Shown here: positions 9,462 through 21,054 of the stretch, in pieces
Layout of the letters: every line of letters starts with the position of its first letter
Position numbering within the stretch: position 1 is the first letter of the stretch
DNA from: Stemphylium vesicarium
Taxonomy: Eukaryota; Ascomycota; Dothideomycetes; Pleosporales; Pleosporaceae
DNA: 32,546 bases
Assembly (NCBI GenBank): GCA_004380135.1
Contig: QXCR01000262.1
Span: 1 to 32,546, forward strand
Direction: 5' to 3'
Notes under the pieces: generated by a model
Databases searched by the model: none
Seen by the model: the letters and a program-made list of their open reading frames with translations, nothing else
What the model was told of the DNA's origin: nothing
Translations under genes and position numbers: made by a program

Positions 9462-9926
9462 ATGCGCACATCAACCACCATCTTTGTAGCAGCACTCTAC
9501 TCGCTAGCATCCGCACTGCCCACATCGAATAACATCCCACGAGCAGGTGGACCAGCCATTACGCCCATTCCCTCAAACTGCACCGTCACAGACCCTATGC
9601 CGAACGGCTGCAGCACGTCTTACCTACCTGCATCAGCCGCCCACGACGACATTCTCTACAGCTCCTACTACCCATCCTTCTCCTCGAACAAGACCGAAAT
9701 GGCCAGGCAGTGTCTCCAACAATGCTATGGTTACGGATACCACATCGAGTGCAAGACGGCATACTGGGCGGAGAACGTTGTCGTACCCAAGGGATACTAC
9801 GGCACTGAAGGTGGTCAATTATCCACGGCTTGCTTGATGTTCAACAGGACACTTACAAGCGAGGATTTTGTCCCTGCACCGGAAGGTCAGGGTACCGGGT
9901 CGTTCGCTGGCAACATCGCGTGCTGA
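9462..9926 (+). CDS. Small secreted cysteine-rich protein, apple/PAN-like pattern (154 residues)
   Basis: A single exon beginning MRTSTTIFVAALYSLASALP, a signal peptide with likely cleavage around residue 19. Seven cysteines sit at residues 40, 50, 84, 88, 97, 124 and 154. The core ARQCLQQCYGYGYHIECKTA followed by STACLMFNRTL resembles the C-x3-C ... C ... C-LF arrangement of PAN/apple-type domains in fungal secreted proteins, which bind carbohydrate or protein. NCT, NKT and NRT are N-glycosylation sequons. An odd cysteine number leaves one free or used for dimerisation. The ATG has the fungal CAAAGACCATG context and a CT-rich leader. Secretion is well supported and the domain call is tentative. 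It could act as a host-interaction protein, but nothing in the sequence proves that. Confidence 0.8.
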   Translation: MRTSTTIFVAALYSLASALPTSNNIPRAGGPAITPIPSNCTVTDPMPNGCSTSYLPASAAHDDILYSSYYPSFSSNKTEMARQCLQQCYGYGYHIECKTAYWAENVVVPKGYYGTEGGQLSTACLMFNRTLTSEDFVPAPEGQGTGSFAGNIAC

Positions 9927-12900
9927 GCGACGGCGGATGGCAATTAAACACCCTTGAGGCGACGAATCCATGAGTGACGAAAAGTAAAGGATGTTTTTGG
10001 CGTTTTGGGAGTTCTTTTGGGTATACCTTGGGTTGTTTTAGTGCGTTGTACATGGCTCCGGTATAATGGGTGATTGGTAGCCATCGGTACTGGCATATAG
10101 GCAGCGGCCGATCGCATGCTTTGTGTTCTCTTCCTCTCTTCTGTAGTTGTTATGTTCGATAATGCAATGTAACGATCAAAATTACTTTTCACGATGATAT
10201 TTGAACCGTCGTCTTGAAGTCGCTCCAAAGGTCTCATGATTGAAAATTAAAGTGGTGGGCTGCTTCGCTGGCAACAATCCATACCCAACACTCATTTCCA
10301 ACCCATTTTCAAGGTCAGTCCAAAGCAGAGTGGTCGTGTAACTTCTTTCCAGTCACCCCGGAAAAGTCAACAACAGCCCTTGTCTAGTTAGCACGCCTCC
10401 CTTTTCACACCCTTTGCATCAACTTCTCTTCATTTCGCTCGCAAATTACACCGAACTCCTTCCCCAACTGTAACCGAATCCAAGTGTACCCACCACCCAA
10501 ATGGCTCACACACGTTCCAGATCACTTCCGACATCGCAATCTGCCCACAATGGCGTCACACATCACCAAAACCCCGTTGCAACGTCGCATCGCATCGCGG
10601 CGCGGCGTGATAACGGTAGATGTCTATTTTTAGATATTCTCATAGTTTTGTCAATATATGCTGACTGTGGCGTTGCTGTTGCGGTGTGTAGGTACCCGGT
10701 GGCGCACACGCCGTTAGCCACACCCTCTAGACTGTTCCGTTCCAATTTGCTTTGACGGCACGACAAGGACACGGAAACGGTAGCGACCGATAGCGTGACG
10801 AATGTTTCCCTTTTCTCAAAAAGATCACGAGATTCTACGACTAGGACTACATACTTTGCTTACTGTGTCCTTCGCGACAGGCTACTTACCGGTACCTATT
10901 ATGGTAGCCCTACTGCTAGTTGGCCCATCTGCTCGCGCGCTCGCGCGCCTGCGGGACGGAGTGGGCCCCGGGGTTCTGTGTCGCTGATGTTGCGCAGGGA
11001 AGGCTACCTATCAACCAGTCGCGCTAGTAGAACTAAGGGAAAAGGCATTATTTCGATCTAGCGGGCGCGATTGGACGATATTAATAAAGCGAGATGGGAA
11101 GATGTTGCTTCTTTAGGGGCCTTGCGGTGCCGGTCGGGAACTGGGCAAGTGCATGTAACGTTGCTTTTGGGGGGTCGGCACCTGTGGAGTAGTGGTGCCG
11201 GGTGTTGGTGCTGCTTTCCCGTGGGTGGGGGCTGTGGTGTCTTTCTTTCATGTTATTTTGCCTCAATCGTGCGATGGGGAGGGTCGAGACTGTTGGTATC
11301 GTCATTTCACTTGCTTTGTAGACTTGTTTTTGCTACGCTTCTGTGCCAAGCGTGATGAATGGCGGGGAGAGAATGTGGGAGTTGTTGAGCGTACGCATAG
11401 AGTGAAAGTTGAGGATTGACTGAGGTTGTATTGTAAAAGCTATGGAAGGTTTATGTAGGTGAGTGACCGTAAACAGCGCTAGCCTAGATAGGCGTAGCTC
11501 GCTAAGGTGAGTAGTCGCGAGTGCAGCGAGAGCAGGAGAGCAGGAAAGAACCCCAAACCGTGACAGAGAAATACTGGAATGAAACGTCACCCAGCTGCTG
11601 CTCATTTCTACCCTGTGAAGCGGGGGCCGCTGTGATTGCTTGGATGCTCGTGGCAATTTATTGGTTGTGAGTGGTTGCAAGTACTTGTCCATGGTACGGA
11701 ACCTCATCTAGTGCTGGGCATTTTATCATCAACTTGCTGTTTACTCTGTTCGGTAAAGCCATAGCGAGGCTCAGCTGAGATCTCGACAGCCACTGTTTGC
11801 TTTTCCATATGTTCACGCTTAGACGCGTATTGTGGACGTTGCTTTTGGTGGTAAGTAGCCCTACCGGATCTGTGCCTGCTTTGACTCTCAGCTCGAATCA
11901 TTCCGCGTCAATACAAGCTTGAAATTGTTGAGTGTCACGGAACATGTAATGCTCGTCGCGAAGTCCATCAAAGTTGCGCTTTCTTATGAGCGATTAGAAT
12001 ACTGTGATCGCTTCGCAACGGTTTGTTGAGCAACCGAGAGGGTAAACGACACCAAAACTGGAAGCGCACTGACATGAACGGGACGGCTCGAGTACCTTTC
12101 GCCCCTCAATATTTGCGTACCAAACGACAATTATCTTTGCAAATGTATTCCTTTTCTCGCGACGGAACTCGAGCCACGTTGCGAACAGGCCAATTACCCG
12201 TGCCGCTGGACATGCTTAAATAAGTGACATGAGGCCGACTCCATCGCTACCAAACTCTTAGTTGCATGACTATACTATCTTCTCCACTCGGGTTCGACGC
12301 CCATTGAACGCGGCGTTTTGAGACGCAGCCAATGACTCTCGACCTTCGCAAATGCTGAACCAAAAAGTACCGGCTTATTAACATAGGAATTCTGATATCA
12401 ATGCAGATCGCTAATGGCATTTGGGCAAACCGGCATGATGATCGCGGTGAAAATGCAGATTCCCATAGTCTTCGAGGACTGAGAAACCAAGAGATTATCT
12501 TTTTGAAGCTTTTGAGGAGCTGAAGGAGAAAAGTGCGAACGTGGGCTGAGGTTTTTGCTGACGGTCGAGTTTCCTGCATCACGATACGGATCACTACCAT
12601 AGAACTAGGATAACGACCAGTCTTTAGACGGCAAGGAAGCTCAAAATGGCTGGGTGGGATGTTCTTTCAGGACTCGGTTGCCATGAAAATTGGCAGTTCC
12701 ACATACTAAGATAGATACGTGATATGTTTATGTCATTTGGTATTGGGAACTATGTACAATTATTCGGCCGTAGCTGCGTAACACGTAGATGGAAAGCCAT
12801 ATTGGCCCTAACTAGCGTCCAGGGGAAACCGCAGTCTGAACATTTTGTTGAGAAAGAGTCTCGAGGTAGTGACTTTCTGAGATAATTTGACCGAGTCGCT

Positions 12901-13013
12901 AGAAATACGCCGTCTCAAAATGTGAGGGGAGAAAGAAGGGTATAGGCGAGAATTGAGGTGACATGAGCATGAGGAAATCTAGTTTTCTGAAAATGGCCGG
13001 CCAACAGTGTTCA
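9927..13013. other. 3.1-kb region without a confident gene
   Basis: No recognised product on either strand. At 10390-10500 there is a CT/CA-rich stretch that looks like a transcript leader, followed by ATGs at 10501 and 10550. From 10550 a 34-residue peptide could be made with an intron at 10616-10691 (weak GTAGAT donor, CTGAC branch point, TGTAG acceptor), ending at 10730. A plus-strand frame at 10802-10987 encodes a hydrophobic stretch (TGYLPVPIMVALLLVG) of unknown meaning. The block 10934-10953 is GC-rich and self-complementary. I cannot support a gene. Confidence 0.4.
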
Positions 13014-13789
13014 TCAAGAGCTTTCATTCTTCACTGGAGTGATGCCCTTGAACTCGCCATGCAATATATCCAGCAGTTTCCGGAGTGTATCTGAGTTGCT
13101 GCCGCGTCGACGTGTGGAAGTGCCGTCAGTCTCTTCTCCCTCAGCATCGTCATCTTGGGTAAGGAGCTCGATGGTTCTCCGGAGCTTCTCGTACGCAGCG
13201 TTCAGCTCGGTGTGAGAAACCTCGAGTCTGTTGTACTTTTCATTCAAGATGGAAAGCTGGGCTTCGAGATCCCGCGCGTGCTTCTCTTTGCGCTCTCGGA
13301 AAGCACGCTGAGCGGCGCGATTTTGAGCTCGTCGACGCTAGTGTTTGTTAGACCATGCTGAGGTAAGCAGAGGAATTTAGACTTACGCCGGAGGTAGTGT
13401 GGGTTCTTTCAGCCTGCACAGGCGTGTGTCCAGTGGCAAAGGTTGGCTCGACGTGCTGCAAAGAACGTGGGCTGCAATACGGGCTGTCGTGATCTGACCC
13501 AAAGTCGGATGGAGTCATCGGCATAGGATATGATCCGAATTGCATGGTTTCGTCGACGATGTGAGGGAAGTAAGCCTGGCGTATCTGTGCGGGGAACTGG
13601 TCGTATGTAGAAGAAATCTGGTCATTGTCAGCTTTGGAGAATTGTCAGCTCATGATGTGAACTTACCGGCGATCCACTAAGGCTAGGAACTTTGGAGAGA
13701 TCAGGCGGCATATCAAACACAGTTGTTTGATGTGGTGGAGCAATATAGTTGCCCTGGGCCATCCAGTAGTCGAATGACTGAGAATCCAT
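13014..13789 (-). CDS. bZIP transcription factor, Yap/AP-1 type (225 residues)
   Basis: Three exons on the minus strand (13789-13667, 13617-13387, 13337-13014) are separated by two 49-nt introns with GTAAGT donors and phase-0 junctions. Residues about 119-140 form the basic region RRRAQNRAAQRAFRERKEKH, with the fungal Yap/Pap1 signature N-x2-AQ-x2-FR. A leucine zipper follows to about residue 178 (LEAQLSILNEKYNRLEVSHT onward). The N-terminal half is Ser/Pro/Tyr-rich and without cysteines near the C-terminus, so the redox-sensing c-CRD of Yap1 is missing. Small Yap-like factors of this size include regulators such as Aspergillus RsmA; equivalence is inference. The ATG at 13789 (MDSQSFDYW) is the first in frame. 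The C-terminus is short and acidic/Ser-rich, ending PVKNESS. It sits alone in a long gene-poor region. Confidence 0.88.
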
Positions 13790-16700
13790 TACGCTGGCTG
13801 TTGGGTCGACTGTAGGTGATGACAAAAAGATTGATGACTGGATGTGCGATAGAGGGCAAGATTCGTAATGTTTCCTGAGTGTAACGTAGTAATGTTAAGA
13901 GGAGGTTGTTGACTGATGTGCGATCGATGAGGTACTTCTAGGCAGAATGCTTATGTGGTGGAGACAGCTTACACAACGGTGGGTGAGCTGAGATCTTATA
14001 CACCATGCGCACCACAGGCATACCCTCTTCGGAACTGCGTCTAGTCACTAGGGATGGCGGCCAGAGGCTTGAACAAGGATTTGTCTCGGCCCTACCCCTA
14101 CGTCCGTGTTCAACGGTCACAACCGACCCTAGGCATGTGGGGTTCTGCGAAAATACGTGCATAAGGCATTTTGGCAGGCGTGGTAATCCAACTTGCTTTT
14201 CGGCACACGCGTCCGGAGCACAGACCAGCAGTGCAGCGGGCTTCCAAGGTATAGTTATTCTCGTCTTCGAGTGGCCCACCAAGTTACACCACTGATGGCC
14301 GCGGGGCAGGGGCGTGCATGGAGGCGTGCGCTATACTGGTTAGAGGCCTTGATAAAAGATTGGCATGCTCGTTGAGCTAAACCGCAAACATGCCACGCCA
14401 ACCGGACTGCAGCACACAAGTTAGTCATTTGTCTCTGAGCTAGTAGTGTGCTGTAGGTCTTCTCGAAGACACGGTCCTAGCCTTGCGATGTTGGTTCCGC
14501 AGACAACGCATGATAAGGCTGAAGATACCTGATGTGGTGTTCTGAAGTCGGTCTTGGAACTTTGGAGACTGTGCATTCGCTCGTTCACATGTGAGCTTCA
14601 AAGACAGCTGATTGCGACATTTCAGTGGTACGCTAGCCAATAGGCTCGCGCAGTCCGACAGGTGCGAGGGGAAGCAGTGTAAAGTGCCCACGTCGTCAAA
14701 GTCATGTATCGTACCAAGGTTACGTTTAGCTGAGCCGTCGGGCTACCTCTTCGTCTTCGCAGGTGCAGCTATGGCCGAAGTTCGGTCGCAGTGAAGCGTC
14801 GTTCGCGCTAACCGCGGGATACCTAGGTAGCTGGGCTTGCAATCCAATTCCGTCACCGGCCTTGGCTGCTGAGTGACGTAGAGATAGCATGCATCTACTG
14901 CCCAAAGTTTTCGCCCTTGGACATGTACGCGATAATACACTTCGCTGCCTCTGAGCACTGGGCCCAGGGGCGTCGCGACTGCGGGGTGCAGCTGCTGGAA
15001 GCATGATCAACTGTGTCCCGCTGCGACGGCGGAAAAGCGAGAAACTTGTAAAGGGGTTTCACACGCATTATCGCGCACGCTTTATGGCTGGTAGTATCTT
15101 GCGGCGCGATCGGTGAAGGTTGTGTGCAAAAAGCTGGGTGATCGTGAAAAGGCATCCCGAGGGTTCTGGCAACAGCACGTGGTACGCTAATCAAGCCGGA
15201 AGTCCACGTAAGCGCAATCGCCATGACTTATCAGTAACACCCTCCATGTCACATCTTCTTAAGCGACCGCTACCTAACATCACGCCATTCTCGGCGACAT
15301 GCAAAAATCCACTCCTCATCATGTTGCATATAGGCAGTATGATGCAGCCAGGCCTGGTCGACATCGAAAAGGAAAACGCTCTTTAGTAGACATCAGTACA
15401 ACCGCTCACACTCGGCGACTGATGCAGCGACGCTTGCCGAACAAGGCTCATTCATGCTGTGCAATACGACTCCTACATCACACGCATCCACGTGGCAGCG
15501 AAATACATCACAGCCCTACCTACGGCCTTCTGCTGCGACTACACTAGACTACTGGCCAAAAGCAGTAATTCTGCACCAAGAAGTGCTGTCATGACAGTCA
15601 AGAATAGACTCGCCTAGATTCTGCCCCAGTCACTCGTCTCGCCAAAACCCATGTTGGCAGGAATCCCATTCGTCGTCTACATCCTTCACCGGATACGCGT
15701 GCGGAGGCAGACCCAACCGCATGCAGCAACGATCATCGTACGATGCATACAGCAGCAAGAGGTCGCGTAAGATATCTTATCTGATCGTATCCTTCTATCG
15801 CTGATTCGTCGGTCGTGCTGCCGTCCAGCATATTTATACACGCTGCCTCAAGCCTGCGTGCTCGGCGCTGCAAGACATAGACTCGACATGATCTGCCCCG
15901 CCGCTGACACGATTGGTCTACTGCAACGTAAAGCACCCAGCTCGCTTCACGAACCTTTCCAGTCTCAAGCTTCACCAATCGAATAAACGGTCAGTAGTAG
16001 CGGAAATAAGCGAGTCACAAGTGCATTGCTGCCTTGCGCATGATGGTACACCCGCCCCCGGAAGCCATCGATGACGCTAGTCCAAGGCCGCGGAATGCTA
16101 ATGCAAATACTATGCATTATCTATACAAAGCATTTCAAGCCGTCGGAAAAATGCTACGCCTGAAGCCTCGGGCTATCAGAGGGAGGCCTGAAGCACATGT
16201 ATGGGACTGAATCCTCATTGGCACTATCAGGATTTCTGTATCGTGGAAAGAACTTCCGCTCCAACGGAAGTCACGACCCCGTTCTCGAAATAACTTATCA
16301 CGGCCCCATATCGTGTTAGCGTCAGGGAATGCACATCAGGGTCCAGCGCCAGCTGATTCTAGCGGACACTAACAGCCCTACAAGGACACGTCGCTGCTTT
16401 TGTGCTCTGCTATTGTACCCGAATACAACCATCAAGATCTATCGTACGACAGCAGGCCATCACGCACATGCCAAGCTCACACCAACCCCTCACGCGGGGA
16501 GCTGGGAGGAGATGGGCGCGTCAAGACAAACTTCATTCGCAATACGCTGGTACCTGTATTAACGGAGGGCTTCTCTATGACTCCGAATACGGTCCGTGGT
16601 AACGGTTTTTGCATCGTCGAAGTTGTCTATGCACTCATGAGAGCGCAGCCGCTCCCCAAAAACAGAAAATTCAGGGCGCAACATAAAGAGTACAACTTAC

Positions 16701-18987
16701 CAGCCAATCTTTCCACGATTCCAGAACAGCATACTCAGTGTACTTCCACAATCATTGATATACGTCCACAGCACCCCGCAAATGACTCCTTAGCAAAGCC
16801 ACACATCGACACGAATTTCCACTCTTCCACCTCACGTCCCACAGATCACGACACGAAATGCGTACACCAAAGCTGAGCAACTATTCCCAAGTTTCGAACT
16901 TGTCTCCCCCTCCCCATTTCCAAAACGGTATCCCCGCCATATTCTCCCGCTAGAAACTGTTGAGAATCTCACAAAGCCTAGCCTCGTCCCACACGAGCAC
17001 ACGTCCCGTGCAACAATACACCGAACCCGTCCTATTGGATTATATCCCCCCTCTCTCTTACTTTACCCAAAGAAGGGGGAAATCGGACCCGAACTGACTC
17101 CGACTACAGCGGCCGGCCGGCCGACTAGCCTACCGTCTCGCGTAAGCGAAGGCAGAGAAAACGCCAATAAGCCCTAGTCCTAGGGAAAAAGGGCGTTTGG
17201 ACCCAATATGCGGCCAAAGTCGTCTTTGGAGGGCACCAAAGGTTGCGCGGCATGCACTTCAGATGCGGGCGGCCTTCTGTGCGTCCTTCTAGAAGGTGAG
17301 ACTGTGCTTTGGCACGGACGCGTAGGTGGTCTGATTATTAGAGCCTCATTGCTTTTGCTGACCTTGGGGACGCGAGGTGCGGAAGCTTGGGATGTGGGAG
17401 ACGCGTTTAGGGAGGTTAGTCGATGCTGATGACGTATGATGGAGGCGACTGGTGGTTTTTTTGGTAGATGGACACGACGACTATGTCAGCAGTACTGCTC
17501 TCCGAACGGTTCTTGTCTTCTTCTGCTCCGTGTTGTTTCCAGTAGCGTATGTAGGGGTACAGCGTCCGTATCGCGCCACTACTCGAACGATTCCTACACT
17601 TGTTCCACGACCTGACTGAAGCTCATTCCAATTGATATAGCTTACACTAGCTAGTATCTCACTCCACTCTACCCAAAGTCGGTTTTCTTTCTTCTTCTTG
17701 GGACTTTGCTTATACCCCTTCGCATTCTACTTCCTTTGTCGCGTAGCCTAGCTTCTACTCTATACATCATACCTCGTAACTCCATTTTGTAAAAGACGTT
17801 GTTAGAAGTAGCAAACGAGCGTCATCGCGCATTGCCCTACATTACGCTTAGCACACAAACAAGATCAGCAAAACCCTGCTACGTTACAAATACCAACTCC
17901 CCTTCCCCAATAGTTGTCCGAGTGCGGAATAACGAGCCCCGCAGCCTCAGATACAAGGCCAGGATAAGTGAAGTTGGATATCAGATAAAAAGTACTCACG
18001 TCCTCCTCTTTCGCGCTGGGAGAAGACTTGATGTGATATAGCTTACTACACTAGCAAAGGAGTGTAGGAGAACGCGAATGGTAGAGAGAAAAGCGTCGTG
18101 GTACCAGCGATCTAAGCAGCAGACTATGAGAAGATAGCTTGTAGAATGAGCAACGCGTTGAAGACTAGGAAGTGTGGTACAGCGGTCAAAGAAGGACTTG
18201 TTATTTCGCGCTACGATAATGTATATGCTAATTTCTAAGACTGATTTCCATGTCGATGCAGTCTCCGAGTTTGTGTTTCACATTACGCAACAAGTTGTCA
18301 TCATACATTAAGTCATCATCATAATCAAATGGCATCACGCGTCTATGTGTAGAGCACCATGTCATCCTCACCCTGGTGTGTCTTCGCGAAACATGAACGA
18401 AGCATCACAGATGGGGAAGAGGATGGCACGGGCGTGATAGTGCAGGAGTTGGAATGCTGCTCTGAAAGGTTTTGCGGTGAAAAAGGGACTAGAGAGTACG
18501 GCAGGTGTCGCAGTCGGGTAGTCGCAAAGGCCTAGATGGTTAAATAGAGTGGCGCGGGGGTTGTAGCTGCCTAAGGATGTGCCGGGAGGAAGAAACCAAA
18601 ATCGCGAGGGCCAGTGTCGCAGAGGCTGATCGCTAAGGGGAATAGTCCAAGAAAAAGTGTCGGAAGGCGCAAGGAGACTGATTGGCGCAGGGGTGACCGG
18701 GGGAAGAGATGTCGCAACGGCTCCATGGCGTTGGGGATGTTTGTCGCGAGGCGGTCGACGGTTGCATCGAAGAGTGTTGCGCTGGAGTCGACCGTGGACT
18801 GCAATGGGGCTTACCTTCACAACTTCACCTCGACACCACGCATCTCCATGTGGCTCCGACCAAATTGAACATGGTAGTGTTCAAGTACTACAGATGATTA
18901 GCACGCAGGTGATCCCAAACTCCTCCCATTTTGGGTTCCCGAAAACACCGTGTCGCTATGCAGAGAAAGAAAATTAAAAGGTATACT
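13790..18987. other. 5.2-kb gene-poor region upstream of the bZIP gene
   Basis: No gene could be supported on either strand. Open frames are short, without introns that extend them and without familiar motifs. A TACCTAGGTA palindrome lies at 14820-14829. A CGGCCGGCCGGCCG run at 17110-17123 and a CCCTAGTCCTAGGG palindrome near 17172 are visible. CT-rich tracts around 17040-17070 and 17690-17770 look like transcript leaders but lead to no convincing frame. Minus-strand frames at 18368-18820 are open in two overlapping frames and hydrophobic in part, but cannot be joined by a good intron. Confidence 0.45.
14820..14829. repeat. TACCTAGGTA palindrome, copy 4
   Basis: A perfect 10-bp palindrome with the same core as the copies at 4263, 7609 and 7643. 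Confidence 0.8.
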
Positions 18988-21054
18988 CTATAGGGTCCAG
19001 AGACCGCTGCGTCGTTTGCCCATGGGGTAGACGAGAAGGGCCGCCATGAACAGGCCGACGGTGATGCCGATGGCGATCTGAATCATGGAAGCTGCGACGT
19101 TGAAAACAATAGCGTTGAGACTATCGGTGGTCGTCTGCATGGTGTTAAAGATGAATTTGTCAGACAAGACAGTTTTACTTACGTCGGTGGTGCCTGCTGA
19201 GCCCCTGATCAAGGCTGAAGCTGTTTGCAGAGCGGAGTTGATGCTTCCGCTCGATGCGAGAGATCCTGGGACCTGTACGTATACGGCGGGTAGAAGAACG
19301 GCAGCAGCGACTCCGTGGCGTAGTCGGCTATAAAGGTTTGCAAGTACGCCGATAGTGAAGGCACCAAAAGTGTATGCGATCGGGGCCGAAGGCGAAAATT
19401 TCTTGCTGGCGTAAAAGTTCACGAGATAGCCAGCAAAAGCTATAATGATCATGGCCGGCATTTGCTTGTACTTGGCTTGCACGGTGAAGGTGGTGAAGAA
19501 GACATACAAGGGAACGAAAAGGAAGTTCCAGTATGGGTTCAACGGTTCCTGGCACTGCGTTGCGTTGGTGGCATTCGAGTCGATAGCGCCGTAGATGGCT
19601 GTGCCGACAGTGATACCATATCCAAGGAAGAGGGAATAGATGATGGCAAACACGAGGCGAATAGATCCAGGCACGATGGCACGAGACTGGAGCTCAAGAG
19701 CAGAGCTCAAGACCAGCCATCCGGGAAGAATCAGGGCGATGGCGCTCTGCGCGATGGCAGAGAAGCAGAAAAGATTGCCGTTGTTGATGCTGCCAAAAGC
19801 ACGCGCGAGAAAGCTCATCAGGATAGTAGCCGTGATCTCGAACACAGTGCTGTATGTCTTGGACAAAGGCGCAATGACCAGTTGTAGCAGACCGAGGACG
19901 ATACCGAGAGCGAAGATGATGGGCATGTCGATGAAGCGAGCGGAGAAAAAGGTCGAAACTGCCGCACTAGCCAAGCCATACATGATGACGGTAAGCCAAC
20001 GAGGGTGACGGTCCTTTGCGTTGATGACCTCATCTAGGCGGGCAAGAGCCTCATCCAGGCTGATGACGTCGTGCAAGACCTCCTTGTAGATCTCGTGAGT
20101 GTCTTTGAGCTTGGCCAAGTTGACACCTTGAGCGGTGCGGACAATCTTGACCTCTGCAGTGTGGGTGAGGGAGTCGTCGAAAGATATGATCATGCAGCCG
20201 GGGATGTAGAGGAATTGGCTGTTGATCTCAAGAACCTTGGCTGTCATGGCCAGGTACTCCTCCAAGCGATGGGTAGGCGCGCCAAAAAGCATGAGGGCGC
20301 GGCACATGCGGATGATGTATTGTTGTCGCTTGAGGATGTTGGCGACGTGCACCTTGATTTTGGCGTCCTGGTCTTCCTTGTTCTTCCAGACCTTGGAGAT
20401 CAGACCAGCACTGCCCGTCCGCTTGTGATTGCGCGGTCGCATAGCGGCATCTTTCTTCTCGTCCTTGGGGTTTGCAAGCTTTGCCGAGGCACCGACTAGG
20501 GTGGCCAGCGTTTCGGTAGACTGCATGGGCTTGTTCGCATTGTACCATTTCCGCTTCGACGGAGTGTTTGCCCCCGAAGATGACCCGGGCTGATGTGTGG
20601 GTGATGTGCTGCTGGCTTCAGAGGATGTGTCGGTGAAGCCAGGTACGGGGTTCTTGTAGGTCTGGAGGATCTGATAGAAGACACCTCCATTCGAATTGCC
20701 TGTGACGGCATAGGCTCCGTCCGAGTCGGCCTCGCTCGCAGGCCGCGAACCGAGATACTCGGCGTGCGCCAAGCGGGCATTGTGCGCATTCAGCAGCTCT
20801 TCGGCGTCGGTCGTATGCTGGTCATTTGCGACTTGTTTGGAATCGGAGGATTCACTAACGCGGGTGTAGGTGCGGATTTGTTCGATAGTGGGGGGAGGCA
20901 CCTCGACGTTGGCAGAGCTGTTGAAGCGCACCCGTGACCTGCCTGTGGCCTGCTCGGGCTGAATGGATGGCGATGGGTATGTTGGGGGAATTTGCTGCAT
21001 CTCGTGCGCATCGACCTGCGTGCGCTCGGACGAGTTGGTCCACGTGGGCTCCAT
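18988..21054 (-). CDS. Prm10-like membrane protein with ThrE (DUF1212) domains
   Basis: Fungal members resemble yeast pheromone-regulated membrane protein Prm10, and bacterial relatives (ThrE) export threonine and serine. The substrate here is unknown. The N-terminal third (about 1-230) is hydrophilic and Ser/Thr-rich. Then comes the ThrE region starting near VANILKRQQYIIRMCRALML with GAPTHRLEEYL. About ten membrane segments follow, including WLTVIMYGLASAAVSTFFSA, IIFALGIVLGLLQLVIAP and IVFNVAASMIQIAIGITVGL, ending YPMGKRRSGLWTL. The stretch 19135-19182 has a GTAAGT donor, CTGAC branch point and ATGCAG acceptor, is exactly 48 nt and is in phase. It is almost certainly an intron, so the protein is about 672 rather than 688 residues. 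The frame is open upstream to an ATG at 21183, but ATG 21054 (MEPTWTNSSE) opens the conserved-looking part. Confidence 0.85.
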   Translation of the reverse strand: MEPTWTNSSERTQVDAHEMQQIPPTYPSPSIQPEQATGRSRVRFNSSANVEVPPPTIEQIRTYTRVSESSDSKQVANDQHTTDAEELLNAHNARLAHAEYLGSRPASEADSDGAYAVTGNSNGGVFYQILQTYKNPVPGFTDTSSEASSTSPTHQPGSSSGANTPSKRKWYNANKPMQSTETLATLVGASAKLANPKDEKKDAAMRPRNHKRTGSAGLISKVWKNKEDQDAKIKVHVANILKRQQYIIRMCRALMLFGAPTHRLEEYLAMTAKVLEINSQFLYIPGCMIISFDDSLTHTAEVKIVRTAQGVNLAKLKDTHEIYKEVLHDVISLDEALARLDEVINAKDRHPRWLTVIMYGLASAAVSTFFSARFIDMPIIFALGIVLGLLQLVIAPLSKTYSTVFEITATILMSFLARAFGSINNGNLFCFSAIAQSAIALILPGWLVLSSALELQSRAIVPGSIRLVFAIIYSLFLGYGITVGTAIYGAIDSNATNATQCQEPLNPYWNFLFVPLYVFFTTFTVQAKYKQMPAMIIIAFAGYLVNFYASKKFSPSAPIAYTFGAFTIGVLANLYSRLRHGVAAAVLLPAVYVQVPGSLASSGSINSALQTASALIRGSAGTTDVSKTVLSDKFIFNTMQTTTDSLNAIVFNVAASMIQIAIGITVGLFMAALLVYPMGKRRSGLWTL
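19135..19182 (-). other. Probable 48-nt in-frame intron in the Prm10-like gene
   Basis: Read on the minus strand, it begins GTAAGT, has TCTGACAA as branch point 20-odd bases before the end and finishes ACCATGCAG. It lies between complete codons. Without splicing it would insert 16 polar residues just before the last membrane segment. Confidence 0.75.

Noticed and set aside
12285..12306. GGGTTCGACGCC, resembling a tRNA B box
   Set aside because: The flanking bases do not form a T stem of five pairs, and no A box or acceptor stem is found at the proper distance.
16400..16876. 158-codon plus-strand open frame
   Set aside because: No motif, no signal peptide or plausible leader, and composition like the surrounding non-coding DNA.
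18368..18820. Two overlapping minus-strand open frames with hydrophobic segments downstream of the Prm10-like gene
   Set aside because: They could be one membrane protein split by a frameshift or intron, but no good splice pair joins them and no motif is familiar. The plus strand is equally open.
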